This document shows positions 17,072 through 26,543 of a stretch of 64,000 bases of DNA, piece by piece. The position numbers were made by a program, and so were the translations under genes. Origin of the DNA: an uncultured Acidimicrobiaceae bacterium (GTDB lineage Bacteria > Actinomycetota > Acidimicrobiia > Spongiisociales > UBA5794); the NCBI GenBank assembly GCA_947258985.1, contig CAMYKI010000012.1:1-64000 (forward strand), given 5' to 3'. Under the pieces are notes generated by a model. It was not told the origin of the DNA and searched no databases. It worked only from the letters and a program-made list of their open reading frames with translations. Numbering within the stretch: position 1 is the first letter of the stretch; every line of letters starts with the position of its first letter.

Positions 17072-19373
17072 TTAGTCCAGCAATGCCGCCGCCGTTGCCG
17101 TCCCAAACGTGCCACGGACCTCGAACTCGATCTCACCGGTCGCGGTCTCCCATCCCGGTGCTTCAGGATTCCACCAACGCAGTTGCTCGCGGTTAATCGG
17201 TATGTCGACGATGGCAGATTCGCCTGCCTCCAGATGCACCTTGGCGAACCCTGCGAGGCGGCGATCTACGTCTCCGATGTCCTTGGCGAAGACCTGGATG
17301 ACCTCCGCGCCCTTGCGCTCACCGACATTTGTCAGGCGGGCAGACAAGACGACGTTTGCACCCCGCTCGGCAGCGGCGATGTCATCGATGGCGAACGTCG
17401 TGTAGGAAAGGCCGTGACCGAAGGAGAACATCGGCTCCAAGCCGAGTCTGTCGAAGCCCCGATACCCGACGTACACACCTTCGCCGTAGCGGACCTTCCC
17501 GGCTTCTCCTGGATAGTTGAGTAGGCCCGGATGCTGTTTCGAGTCTCGCGGGAAGGTCACCGGTAGCCGGCCACCCGGATCTGCGGTGCCGAACATCACG
17601 TCCGCCACCGCCGCCCCGACTTCTTGGCCGCCGTACCAAGCCTGGAGTACCGCTCCCGATTGGTCGAGCCACGGCATTTCGATTGCCGACCCGGACACTG
17701 TCACCACGACCGTGTTCGGCTGGGCCGCGGCTACTGCGCTGACCAAACGGTCTTGCTCGCCGGGTAGTGACAGGTCGGGGCGATCGAACCTCTCGCTTTC
17801 CCAATCCGGGTTCAGTCCAACCACAACGATGGCAACATCGGACTCTGCGGCGAGCCTGCACGCCTCCTCGATGGGGTTTGCAGGTGCGGGCAACTCACAC
17901 CCGATCCCGAGCCATCGCTCCCCTTCATTGGGTAGCGATCCGTATTCGACGACGAGATCCAGGTCATCTCCCGCACTCAGGTCTGCTTCCCAGATTGCCG
18001 GTTGCGGTTCTCCCTCATCCCACTGGTCGACCACTGCTGCATCGCCGGATGTAATCCGGAGCCGGCCGGCGGCTGCTGCCGCAAAGACATGGAGCCCACT
18101 TTCCCTTGCCACGAAACGTCCGGAGAGCCGTAGCGAGAATGCCTCCATGTCGACTTTGACGTCACCCTCACCTGCGAAGATCATGCGAGCCCCATCGGTT
18201 GACACGATCAGCGCCGGCTCGCCCTCAGGCTGCGGTGCGGCGAAGTACTCGGCTAGGAAACCAGAACCGGTTGCTGCATTGGTGAGTTGGCCTGCATCGA
18301 TTGGCGGCGGGTAGCGGTGGGCCGTGGCCCCCAACGCCCAGTCCAAAGTTGATCCGCTCGGTGCCGCGGCCTGGATTCCCTCCAGGATCGAGACGACTCG
18401 ATGCGGGTTCACCGCCGAGCTTCCGCCTCCTTGGTGCGGGGTAGCCGCGGCGAGTTCGCCAATCACGGCGATTCGCTTCGGTTTGGTGATCGGGAGCACC
18501 GACTCGTTCTTCAGCAGGACCATCGACTCGACTGCGACGCGGCGTGCCAACTGGCGATGAGCAGTCGGTTCTTCGGCACGCTCCGGCTCGGGTGCGAGGC
18601 GGTGACGGGCCCCGGTCCTGTCGAGCAGAGTCAGCAGCCGTTTCGCTTTGCGGTCGATGAGTCCCTCATCGATGGCCCCGGTAGCGAGAGCTTCCCGGAT
18701 GCGGTCGGCGGCCATCCATCGCGCCGGGCCCGGCATCTCGAGGTCGAGTCCGGATCCAGCCACATCCGGCCCGTAGGTTCCATGCCAGTCCGAGATGACC
18801 ACGCCGTCGAAACCGAACTCATCACGGAGAACGTCGTCGAGAAGTGGATTTTCGGATGCGGTTGTGCCGTTGATCGAGTTGTATGCCGACATTGCCGACC
18901 AGGGGTTGGACGCCGCAACAGCGATGCGGAACGGTTCGAGGTAGATCTCCCGCAACGCTCGTTCATCGACGACCGCGTCGATGGAGGTGCGCTCGTGCTC
19001 CTGGTCGTTGCATACGAAGTGCTTGATGCAGGCGGCGACCCCCTCGTCCTGGAGACCGCCCACATAGGCCGCCGCCAGTAGGCCCGAAAGCACAGGATCT
19101 TCGGAGAAACATTCGAAATTGCGGCCGGCATTGGGGACGCGGGGGATGTTTACGGTCGGCGCCAGCAACACGTCGGCACCCCGGGAAACTGGTTGATGTC
19201 GGTCCATGGTTCGTGTCGGCACCCCGGGCGCCGTTGGGTCCGTCGGTCACTTTCAGTGATGGCACACCGAGCCGATCGACCGGTACGGTCTCCCAACGAT
19301 TGTGGCCCGCCAGCATCGACATCTTCTCGTCGAGAGTCATCGCTGCGAGCGTGTCCGCGACCCACGTACTCAT
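17072..19373 (-). pseudogene. GH3 beta-glucosidase with PA14 insert, broken by a frameshifting internal deletion
   Basis: The N-terminus is in one frame from the ATG at 19373, behind AGGAGA: MSTWVADTLAAMTLDEK through TDGPNGARGADTNHGPTSTSFPG. The rest continues in another frame from RGADVLLAPTVNI at about 19185. In family members roughly 30 residues (FPCGTALAATW... to ...KGADVLLAP) separate these blocks; here they are missing, so a deletion not divisible by three is inferred. The 3' part is otherwise intact: the nucleophile in VISDWHGTYG, a PA14-like insert, the second GH3 domain and a fibronectin-III-like end. A repeat of 14 bp (GTCGGCACCCCGGG) occurs at 19172-19185 and 19215-19228. An assembly error cannot be excluded. 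Confidence 0.75.
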
Positions 19374-19528
19374 CTCGGTCTCCTAGGCATGTTGCTTATC
19401 ACTTCTTCTTTGGGGTGCTCATAGCCTGCATGGCCGGACTCCCCGCTAGACGGCCAGCCGGTCGTATGGGCTGTCGAGTTGGGGGAGGCAGAGCTGTGCT
19501 GCCAGTATTGCAAGGTCGTACTCGGAGG

Positions 19529-20068
19529 ATGCGCACGGATTACAGAGAGACACGCAGACGCGTTTTTGCGGAACGCGTATGGAAGGCCATGCGCCTCGAT
19601 CCTCGCTTCTATTCGTCGGTGGCGGAGAACCCAGCTCGAACCAGAGAAGCCGTTCTCGTTGCCGCCCTGTCGTCTCTGATCATGGGTCTCGGATTGATGC
19701 TGATGAGGATCATCAGCCCGCTGTGGTGGTTGTTGGGGGCGTTCGCGTGGGCGACGGCGCTCCTTTTTGGCGGGACCTGGTTCCTGGTTGCAGTGGGTCG
19801 GCGCTTGGGCGGCGGCGCCGAATACGTTCAGATGCTGCGCCCTCTCGGGTATGCGATGGCTCCGCAGGCCCTGGGGTTTGTTCCGATTGCCGATTTCATC
19901 CCGGGCTTTCTCATTGGGGGAGTCTGGTCGACGGCATGCGCTGTAGTGGCAGTCAGCGAAGCACACCGCATTCCTACCCGGCTTGCGGCAGCGCTGGTGG
20001 TCGCCCCTGTCCTTGCGATCATCGCTGTAGTGCCACTGGTGGGTGTGATTCTCGCGGGGGGTGGCTAG
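19529..20068 (+). CDS. YIP1-family-like membrane protein
   Basis: A protein of about 179 residues from the ATG at 19529. GGAGG abuts that ATG closely, so the ATG at 19589 behind GGAAGG is an alternative. A short cytoplasmic start (RVWKAMRLDPRFYSSVAENP) precedes four or five transmembrane segments. The layout, with the QMLRPLGYAMAPQALGF element, is characteristic of bacterial YIP1-domain proteins. Their function in bacteria is poorly defined. It is divergent from the GH3 pseudogene and followed at once by another small membrane protein. Confidence 0.7.
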   Translation: MRTDYRETRRRVFAERVWKAMRLDPRFYSSVAENPARTREAVLVAALSSLIMGLGLMLMRIISPLWWLLGAFAWATALLFGGTWFLVAVGRRLGGGAEYVQMLRPLGYAMAPQALGFVPIADFIPGFLIGGVWSTACAVVAVSEAHRIPTRLAAALVVAPVLAIIAVVPLVGVILAGGG

Positions 20069-20072
20069 AGCG

Positions 20073-20282
20073 ATGCTTGTGGATGTTTCGCTGCTGGCCC
20101 AGCGGAGGGAGCCGTATCCGCCTCCTCCGATCGTTTTCGATCTGATCTTGAGCCTGATCTTCGTTTGGGTCGGGTGGAAGGCGTGGAAGCGTGGCCGCGG
20201 CTGGAAATCGGGAGCACTGGTGTTGTGGCTTCTCGCACTCGGCGGCTTGTACACGTTCGCCCGCGGAGTCATCGTCGGCTGA
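20073..20282 (+). CDS. Small membrane protein, unknown
   Basis: A 69-residue protein from the ATG at 20073, 4 bp after the YIP1-like stop; a GTG at 20061 would overlap that gene. Two transmembrane helices (FDLILSLIFVWVGW and ALVLWLLALGGLYTFARG) flank a basic loop, KAWKRGRGWKS. Its 3' end overlaps the convergent GH94-like gene by 14 bp. It is likely co-transcribed with the YIP1-like gene. No family was recognised. Confidence 0.55.
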   Translation: MLVDVSLLAQRREPYPPPPIVFDLILSLIFVWVGWKAWKRGRGWKSGALVLWLLALGGLYTFARGVIVG

Positions 20283-23200
20283 TCAGCGACTCTGGCAGCC
20301 GGACTTCGATGTGTGCGACTTCACCCCGCCTTGCGAATACTGCGGCGCTCGTTTGCTTGTCGAGTCGCAGGTCCGAGAACGTCGCCGAGCTCCCGTCGGC
20401 GGCGCTCACCGTCACGATGCCCGCATCGTCACCGATGTGGTAGATGATGGGGACCTGGCAGTAGGTGAATGCGAGAGCGTCGGCCGGCACCTCGAGTGTC
20501 TGCTTCCGACCGGAACTGTCGTAGTAGATCCAATCCGTTTGCTCGGTGAGGAACTCGCGGCGCCGCAACAGGACGGGATCGAACTCGATGATTCCATCGT
20601 CGACACGGATACCCAACTCGCCCCAGCGGGTAAGCACCTCCTCCTTTACCTGGCCGGTCATGCCGGGCTGTTGCGCACCCATATGCGACGGGGAATGCGA
20701 GTAGGGGTCGGCGGGGAAGGCACCGTACTGGGCGGGCGTCTTGTCCGAGCTCAAACCGGCACGCACCCGGTAGTAGGCGTCGCCCAAGGCGTTCTGGGTT
20801 TCAGCAGACTCCCCCCTGGACCGTGCGTGCCAGAACGCCTCCTGCACCGCCAGGAGCAGCTTGGCAACCATGTGCCAGTAGATCGAGCCGAGTCCCTCGT
20901 ACTTGTACATGGATCCGGACCGGCCCGTGAACCTCTTGTGCTGGAACACCTTTTCGAATAGATCGTCGACCGCGGAACGGTGCGCGGCAACGAGTTCCGT
21001 CCACTCCGGCTCAGCGCTGAGATGATCGAGTGCCTCGGCCAGGTTGGCGCTGCTGGTGATCGACGGAGCGAATCGACGCGTACCGAGAGCATCCTTCTCG
21101 ATGACAGTCGTGTCTCCGGCTTCGAGGAGTGTCACCAACAGCGGGTTTGCATCCACATCCGGGTCGGGAAGCGTGTTCCGATCGAGAAAGTTCGGCAGTT
21201 GACGTGCCGGATACAACATGAAGCTGTTCTGATCAGGCCGGTACAGCGCGCTTTCGTAGAGAGCGTCGACGATGGCCAACACTTCAGCAGAGGACGCCAC
21301 TCCAGAACTGAGAGCCGCCACCTGTCCTTCGAGCATTGTCGGGAGATGATCGACGGACATTTCTCGGCCTTCGTCTTCGATGTGGACGAGGTTGTAGGAG
21401 TGGTACAGCCCGGACTCCTGACGGTTGGCACCGATGCTGTGATCGGCGTAGTCGACGGCTACCCGGCACAACGCGACGACATCCGCTGCGCTCACCGTTG
21501 CCTTGCCGGAGAACCCGTGCTCGTAGACGGCTGCTCGGTAGTCCGAGAATGCGGAGCCCAGCCAATCGAGTACGCGCTTGCGGCGGCGGTCGCTGACGTC
21601 AGGTTGCTCCAGGCGATCGGAATAGGTAGCAAGGCCGGACAGCGTCTGTTCCATCCACCGCGCCACCTCGGTGGACACGACGAACTCGCCGTCTCCCGTA
21701 TCACTGAAGAGATCCTCGCAGAAGGCGAAGTAGCGCCTGAGGTACGCCAGCGTGACCATCGACGACCCGTATCCAACCAAAGCATTGTTGGCGTCGTTCC
21801 ACTCAGGGCGCTGCGTGTTCATCCAGACGCCGCCGTCGACGACGAGATTGCCGAGCTTCGCCAACGCGGGAACGAGCAGCTTCTCCGCCAGGGTTACGTG
21901 CATAACGTTTCCCTCATGGTTCATGAGGAGCCTGCCGTCGGAGCCAAGGATGGCAGTACGGTCCGCGATTTCGCCGGCATGGTCGTGGTCGAAGTCGACT
22001 GTGTTCTTGGCATCCCGCAAGATGGCGTCGTATGGCCGTATCCGGTAGGGGACATCGGCGTAGCTGAACACCTCTCGGTTGAGCATCCTCGGAAGCGCAT
22101 CGGGATAGAAGGAACTCAGTGCCTCGAGTAGCCGAAGCAGATAGATGATCTGGTGATCGCCCCAATACCCGAAGTTGTTGCTCCAGGGATTCTCCGGCTC
22201 GGGGACCTCCCAGTCGATGCCGTCTCTTGTCACCCGGTATGGGTTGAATCCGTCGACGGTCGAGGCGTTCACGAATTTGGCGACAATGCTTTCCAGGTAG
22301 TTCGGGAAGCTGTAGCACAGTGCCTCCCAGTTCTGGAAGATGTCGCGCCAGTTTCCCTGGTAATCGAGTATCTGGTTGCCGTCGTCGTCTTGTACGTTGA
22401 TCGCAAACATGTTCCACGGTCGGCTGGGATCTCCGTGACGGCGGCTAAAGGTGAGGGGCAGATACTCATGGCAGAGGCGCTCCAAATCCGGGTCGTTCTG
22501 ATCTCCGGCCTGGTCGAGCAGTTGGCGCCGGTCGACACGGTCACCGAGCGACGACAGCCAGGCAGCGTGGGTGCGATAGGCAGCCCGGTTGCGGTGTTCG
22601 AGGAAGCTGGATAGGTCTTCAACGTCAACGGAGCCGTTCTCGACCAGAACGCCGCCTCGCATGCTGTTGAACAGGGTGTTGGCAAAGTGGTGTGCCGTTG
22701 CCATGACGTCCTGGGTGCATTGTGCGCCGTCGGCCATGGCAATCAGGCTGCGCAGCCGATCTGAGCCGCGATCGACATCTACGTCGATGGATTCCGACAG
22801 ATCGGACGCCGCAAGGATCTCGGCACGGCGATGCTGGACGTCTAGCTGGGTCTGATAGACATCGGCCACGATCTGCCAGGACCTCTTCTCACCGGCGGTC
22901 AGGCCGAAAGTTGCGTTGAGCAAGTAGGCGCCGCGGCAGCCCTTGGTGAGGCTCTCACCGTGTACAGGGTTTCCGCGCCGGAACTCAGCTATCTGGTCGC
23001 TCGACAGCGCCACCTTCACGTCTTCTAGACCGATCGGCCAGACCACGTTGGCGCGCAACGACTCAGCGGGCTCAGCTCCGTCGCTTATCCGCGATTCCAG
23101 GGAGTAGATGGCCATCCCTGTGCTGGGGTCCACTTCGTTGCGCCGATAGGCCTCAGCAAGGGTGCTGCTCGACTGCTGGAGCCCCAGCGGCACGTTTGCG

Positions 23201-23763
23201 GGCATGACATTGAGAAGACCGTCGAGGATCTCGACGCTCGCCGGGGCTGCCTCGTGGTTCCGGATGAGTGTTGAAGTGCGGACGAAGCCGTACTCAGCGG
23301 AGGTGCTCCACCGGTAGCGGAACGTAAGCCCGAGGTCGTCGCGAATCTCCTCGAAAACGACGGTGTCGCCGGTGAGGCTCTTGTAGAGATTCCGGGTCGC
23401 CGGGGTGAGTCCGACGATGTCGGTGAGCGGCTCCCACAGCACTGGTCCACGCTCCGCAACGGTGACGCGGAGGAGGGTGAAGGGTCCGGTGGTCCCTGCG
23501 GCCCGGTAGAGGCGGTCGTCGGTTTCGTATGGGAATAGCGAGCGTCCCGGGTCCACCCGCCCCGCGGCCAGACCGCCTCCGGTGGACACGTACATCCAGT
23601 GGTCCGAACTGGAGACGACGCTCACGAGGAACGGGGGCATATTGTCGAACCCGCTGATCTGGTACATGGCGACGCCCTCGAGATCGACAAACCGCCCGCC
23701 AATGGCTTCGACATCTGCTTCCAGGGGAGCCGCGGATGGGGTTGTGTTTTGGGTCTTTGTCAT
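20269..23763 (-). CDS. Very large GH94-like (glycosyltransferase-36-type) glycoside phosphorylase homologue
   Basis: A 1164-residue cytoplasmic protein starting at MTKTQNTTP; the frame stays open upstream but only through the regulatory region. The N-terminal beta-sandwich region (about 1-300) is followed by a long (alpha/alpha)6-type domain containing GNWRDIFQNWEAL and TQRPEWNDANNALVGYG. The second matches the WND(G)MN element of cellobiose and cellodextrin phosphorylases. It is about 350 residues longer than typical GH94 enzymes. It lies opposite the CebR-like repressor and an operator sits in its promoter region, so a role in phosphorolysis of a beta-glucoside is likely. Catalytic competence was not established. 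Confidence 0.68.
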   Translation of the reverse strand: MTKTQNTTPSAAPLEADVEAIGGRFVDLEGVAMYQISGFDNMPPFLVSVVSSSDHWMYVSTGGGLAAGRVDPGRSLFPYETDDRLYRAAGTTGPFTLLRVTVAERGPVLWEPLTDIVGLTPATRNLYKSLTGDTVVFEEIRDDLGLTFRYRWSTSAEYGFVRTSTLIRNHEAAPASVEILDGLLNVMPANVPLGLQQSSSTLAEAYRRNEVDPSTGMAIYSLESRISDGAEPAESLRANVVWPIGLEDVKVALSSDQIAEFRRGNPVHGESLTKGCRGAYLLNATFGLTAGEKRSWQIVADVYQTQLDVQHRRAEILAASDLSESIDVDVDRGSDRLRSLIAMADGAQCTQDVMATAHHFANTLFNSMRGGVLVENGSVDVEDLSSFLEHRNRAAYRTHAAWLSSLGDRVDRRQLLDQAGDQNDPDLERLCHEYLPLTFSRRHGDPSRPWNMFAINVQDDDGNQILDYQGNWRDIFQNWEALCYSFPNYLESIVAKFVNASTVDGFNPYRVTRDGIDWEVPEPENPWSNNFGYWGDHQIIYLLRLLEALSSFYPDALPRMLNREVFSYADVPYRIRPYDAILRDAKNTVDFDHDHAGEIADRTAILGSDGRLLMNHEGNVMHVTLAEKLLVPALAKLGNLVVDGGVWMNTQRPEWNDANNALVGYGSSMVTLAYLRRYFAFCEDLFSDTGDGEFVVSTEVARWMEQTLSGLATYSDRLEQPDVSDRRRKRVLDWLGSAFSDYRAAVYEHGFSGKATVSAADVVALCRVAVDYADHSIGANRQESGLYHSYNLVHIEDEGREMSVDHLPTMLEGQVAALSSGVASSAEVLAIVDALYESALYRPDQNSFMLYPARQLPNFLDRNTLPDPDVDANPLLVTLLEAGDTTVIEKDALGTRRFAPSITSSANLAEALDHLSAEPEWTELVAAHRSAVDDLFEKVFQHKRFTGRSGSMYKYEGLGSIYWHMVAKLLLAVQEAFWHARSRGESAETQNALGDAYYRVRAGLSSDKTPAQYGAFPADPYSHSPSHMGAQQPGMTGQVKEEVLTRWGELGIRVDDGIIEFDPVLLRRREFLTEQTDWIYYDSSGRKQTLEVPADALAFTYCQVPIIYHIGDDAGIVTVSAADGSSATFSDLRLDKQTSAAVFARRGEVAHIEVRLPESLISRR

Positions 23764-23807
23764 GAGTTGGCCGTGCTCTCTCGTTGTGGTGGCCGCCTGT
23801 GAATGGC

Positions 23808-23838
23808 ATTCTAACGGACAACGATGGGAGCGCTCTTT
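23808..23838 (-). promoter_or_regulatory. CebR-type operator O1 and probable -10 for the GH94-like gene
   Basis: TGGGAGCGCTCTTT at 23825-23838 matches the first ten positions of the CebR box. On the minus strand, TAGAAT (23808-23813) looks like a -10 hexamer for the gene starting at 23763. The operator then covers the -35 area, so repressor binding would block that promoter. No good -35 consensus is present. Confidence 0.6.
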
Positions 23839-23869
23839 CCGGTGAGCGCATGCCAGGCGATGTGCGGGC

Positions 23870-23897
23870 TTGACATTGTGGGATTCCCGCCAATAGA
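23870..23897 (+). promoter_or_regulatory. Promoter of the lacI-type gene and importer operon
   Basis: TTGACA (23870-23875) is followed by a 16-bp spacer and AATAGA (23892-23897). The predicted start of transcription falls inside the CebR-type operator at 23899, which suits autorepression. The leader then runs about 60 nt to the GTG at 23963. Confidence 0.6.
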
Positions 23898-23898
23898 G

Positions 23899-23912
23899 TG
23901 GGAGCGCTCCCA
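23899..23912. promoter_or_regulatory. CebR-type operator O2 (perfect 14-bp palindrome)
   Basis: TGGGAGCGCTCCCA is identical to the CebR box known from Streptomyces cellulose and cello-oligosaccharide genes. It lies immediately downstream of the -10 of the lacI-type gene and between two divergent transcription units, so one repressor could control both. Confidence 0.88.
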
Positions 23913-23919
23913 GATGATT

Positions 23920-23935
23920 GTGGGAACGCTCCCAC
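23920..23935. promoter_or_regulatory. CebR-type operator O3 (near-palindrome)
   Basis: GTGGGAACGCTCCCAC differs from the perfect box at one core position. Its start is 21-22 bp downstream of O2 (two helical turns), a spacing that would allow cooperative binding on one face of the DNA. Confidence 0.8.
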
Positions 23936-23962
23936 GCTGGTGTGCGAGGAGGAAGGGCTCGA

Positions 23963-24982
23963 GTGGCACGTACACTCGAACAGATAGCCGAACTGAGCGG
24001 CGTCTCCCGTTCGACCGTCTCCCGGGTCGTCAATGACGACCCCCGGGTCAGCGAAGCCACCAGAGAGCACGTCCGGGACGTTGTCCGCAGGGAGGGCTAC
24101 CGGCCCAATCTCGCCGCACGAGGACTGGCCTCGGGAACGACCAACGTTATTGCCGCGGTAATGCCCGGAGCGGTCGACAACATCCTCTCCGATCCGTTCT
24201 TCGTCAGCCTTCTGCATGGCCTCGCCGTGGCTGCCGATGAGCGAGACCACTTTGTCATGCTCTCGCTCGGGGATACCAGTTTCCGCCACACCGTGGACGA
24301 GATTGCCCGTCAGGGAGTAGTCGCCGGCATCGTTTTTGTTGCGGGGCAGGTCGACGATCCCCTGCTCGAGCCGCTGCTCGCTTCACAGACCCCGATGGTG
24401 AGCATCGGTCGATCAGATGACGATCGAGTCAGCTACGTCGACGTCGACAACCGGGGAAGCGCCCAGCAGATAACCAGCCACCTGCTCCGCCTCGGACACC
24501 GCCGGGTGGCCACGATCGCCGGCCCGAACTTTGCCCCAGCCGCCGCGGATCGGCTGGCCGGCTACAGGGCGGCAATCGAAGCGTTCGGCTTGAGGGTCGA
24601 CGAAACCCTCATCTACGAGTCCGACTTCTCGGAGGCCGGCGGTCGAGTCGGCATGAGAGCTCTGCTCGAGCACCGACCCGATGCGGTTTTTGCCGCCAGC
24701 GATCGGATGGCGGCAGGGGCGCTCAATGAGATACGCGCCGCCGGACTGCAAATACCGGACGACATTGCACTGGCCGGGTTCGATGACATGCCATTGGCTG
24801 CCGAGATGGAGCCGCCGCTCACAACCGTCCGGCAACGGCCGGAGAGGTTGGGCGAAGCGGCAGTGGCATTGCTTCTCGACATGATCGCAACCCCGGCATC
24901 GTCTCCCAGAAGAACGATTCTTCCCACCGATTTGATAGTGCGGGCCTCATGTGGCTCGCGTCAAGACCAGAAAGAAAGGTAA
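23963..24982 (+). CDS. cebR: LacI-family repressor, CebR-like
   Basis: A 339-residue regulator from the GTG at 23963, behind GGAGGAAGG; the open frame upstream runs through the operators. The LacI helix-turn-helix is at the very N-terminus (TLEQIAELSGVSRSTVSRVVNDDPRVS), followed by the hinge YRPNLAARGLASG and a periplasmic-binding-protein-like effector domain (about 60-330) with DAVFAASDRMAAGAL and IALAGFDDMPLA. Exact CebR boxes upstream, and the following solute-binding protein, permeases and GH3 enzymes, support regulation by a cello-oligosaccharide-type inducer. The symbol is assigned by context and operator, not by full sequence comparison. It is followed 6 bp later by the solute-binding protein gene. 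Confidence 0.8.
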   Translation: MARTLEQIAELSGVSRSTVSRVVNDDPRVSEATREHVRDVVRREGYRPNLAARGLASGTTNVIAAVMPGAVDNILSDPFFVSLLHGLAVAADERDHFVMLSLGDTSFRHTVDEIARQGVVAGIVFVAGQVDDPLLEPLLASQTPMVSIGRSDDDRVSYVDVDNRGSAQQITSHLLRLGHRRVATIAGPNFAPAAADRLAGYRAAIEAFGLRVDETLIYESDFSEAGGRVGMRALLEHRPDAVFAASDRMAAGALNEIRAAGLQIPDDIALAGFDDMPLAAEMEPPLTTVRQRPERLGEAAVALLLDMIATPASSPRRTILPTDLIVRASCGSRQDQKER

Positions 24983-24988
24983 TCACGC

Positions 24989-26476
24989 GTGAACATACGC
25001 AAACTCAATGTGATCGTGCTACTGCTGCTGGCGATGAGCCTCATCGCTGCGGCATGCGGCGGTAGTGACGATGCAGATGCAACAACTGCAGCGCCTTCAG
25101 GCGGTGATGACGGAACAACGGCGGCTCCATCGGACGACGGCAGTGCTGCTACCACGGCGGCGCCGTCCGGTGAAGCCGTTGAGCTCCGATGGTTTATCGG
25201 CATGGGTGCGGGCACGGACGCCCCGGTGATCCCGCTGCAGCAGGCCATCGTCGATGAGTTCAACGCCACCAAGCCACTCGGCGAGAACATTTCGCTGAAG
25301 ATGGAGGTCGTGGACGCCGATCAGGCTGCGACGATCCTGCAGACCCAGATCGCCGGCGGCAACCCGCCGGATATCGTCGGTCCAATGGGTGTTCGCAGCG
25401 CCGCCACGTTCTTTGGTGGATGGCTGGATATCGCGCCCTACATCGAGTCGAACAACTACGACTTGAGTGACTTTGATCAGGCGTTCGTCGACTTCTGGAA
25501 CATCGGAGGCGAGCAAATCGGTCTGCCTTTCGGGGCATTCCCGTCGATGGTGTGGTACAACTCGGCTCACTTCGATGAGGCCGGTCTGGCATACCCGCCG
25601 CAAGAGTTCGGTGCTCCCTATGTCGATGCCGACGGCAACGAGAAGCCCTGGAACGTCGACACCCTGCGCGAGCTCGCCATCGTGCTTTCCGTCGACGCGA
25701 ACGGGCTCACCCCGGCCGACGACGGTTTTGATCCCAACAATCAGGTGCAGTGGGGGTATTGCGCAACCGTCCAGAATGAGTTCCGCGGCCTAGCCACCCT
25801 GTTCGGAGCGGGCAACTTCGTCGCCGACGATGGCACCACCTTCCAGTTCCCGGAGCCTTGGAAGGATTACGCGCAGTGGCATCACGACAACATCTACGAG
25901 TACAACATCACCCCGACTCCCGACTTCCTTGCCAGCGACTTGCTGGCGAACCCGTCACCGCTCGGGTCCGGGAACTGTTCGATAATGGCCACCCACACCT
26001 GGTTCCAGGGTTGGGGTACCGGCGAGCTTCCGTTCGATGACTTCGACACAGCCGCGGTTCCCGCTGGACCCAGTGGCGAGGTCACGGCCAAGTTGCACGC
26101 CGATACGTTTGCGATCCCCAAGTCGAGCGCGTATCCCAACGAGGCCTTTCAGGTTGTCGGATGGATGTTGGGCCCGGAGATGGCTCCCGAGCTAGCCAAG
26201 GTCTACGGTGCGCTGCCGGCGCGGATCAGCGCCCAGGCCGACTTTGTCGCAGATCCGGCCAACGACGCCGGATTCACCTGGCAAGTCGCCCAGGATTCCC
26301 TGGCCTATCCGGATATTCCCAGCCATGAGGCATGGTGGCCCGCCTATATCGAGTCGATCGACGGTCTCGACAGCTGGTGGGATCCGCTAGTTCGTGATCC
26401 CAATGCCGACATCGCAGCTGCAATTCCCGAACTGGAAGGGATTCTGCAGCCGATCTTCGATCGGGCGGAGGGATAG
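24989..26476 (+). CDS. Sugar-binding lipoprotein of the ABC importer (CebE-like)
   Basis: A 495-residue extracellular solute-binding protein of the type-1 (MalE-like) family. The GTG start is preceded by AAAGGT. A Sec/lipoprotein signal is visible: basic MNIRKLN, a hydrophobic stretch, then the lipobox LIAAAC. After the lipidated Cys comes a flexible, acidic Thr/Ala/Pro linker with repeated TTAAPS units (about residues 32-60). The ligand-binding domain then begins near VELRWFIGMG. It should capture beta-glucosides or cello-oligosaccharides and deliver them to the two permeases that follow. An intergenic hairpin follows the gene, which may raise its expression relative to the permeases. Confidence 0.9.
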   Translation: MNIRKLNVIVLLLLAMSLIAAACGGSDDADATTAAPSGGDDGTTAAPSDDGSAATTAAPSGEAVELRWFIGMGAGTDAPVIPLQQAIVDEFNATKPLGENISLKMEVVDADQAATILQTQIAGGNPPDIVGPMGVRSAATFFGGWLDIAPYIESNNYDLSDFDQAFVDFWNIGGEQIGLPFGAFPSMVWYNSAHFDEAGLAYPPQEFGAPYVDADGNEKPWNVDTLRELAIVLSVDANGLTPADDGFDPNNQVQWGYCATVQNEFRGLATLFGAGNFVADDGTTFQFPEPWKDYAQWHHDNIYEYNITPTPDFLASDLLANPSPLGSGNCSIMATHTWFQGWGTGELPFDDFDTAAVPAGPSGEVTAKLHADTFAIPKSSAYPNEAFQVVGWMLGPEMAPELAKVYGALPARISAQADFVADPANDAGFTWQVAQDSLAYPDIPSHEAWWPAYIESIDGLDSWWDPLVRDPNADIAAAIPELEGILQPIFDRAEG

Positions 26477-26495
26477 CACAGGAGGCTGACCGTGT

Positions 26496-26520
26496 GGCGG
26501 GCCGGACTGTCCGGCCCGCC
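26496..26520 (+). terminator. Intercistronic hairpin after the solute-binding protein gene
   Basis: A perfect 11-bp stem, GGCGGGCCGGA / TCCGGCCCGCC, with a 3-nt loop, starting 20 bp after the stop and ending 24 bp before the next gene. It is typical of partial terminators or 3'-end stabilisers that make binding-protein mRNA more abundant than permease mRNA. Confidence 0.7.
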
Positions 26521-26543
26521 AAAAGCCGGCGGAAGGGAGAGCC

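Noticed and set aside
20980-22131. Long open frame on the plus strand opposite the GH94-like gene
   Set aside because: No domain signal or ribosome-binding site, and it lies wholly inside a gene with recognisable motifs.
23899-23935. Generic LacI/CcpA catabolite site
   Set aside because: The 14-bp box is exactly the CebR type, longer and more GC-rich than CcpA cre sites, and lies beside a LacI gene and cello-type importer.
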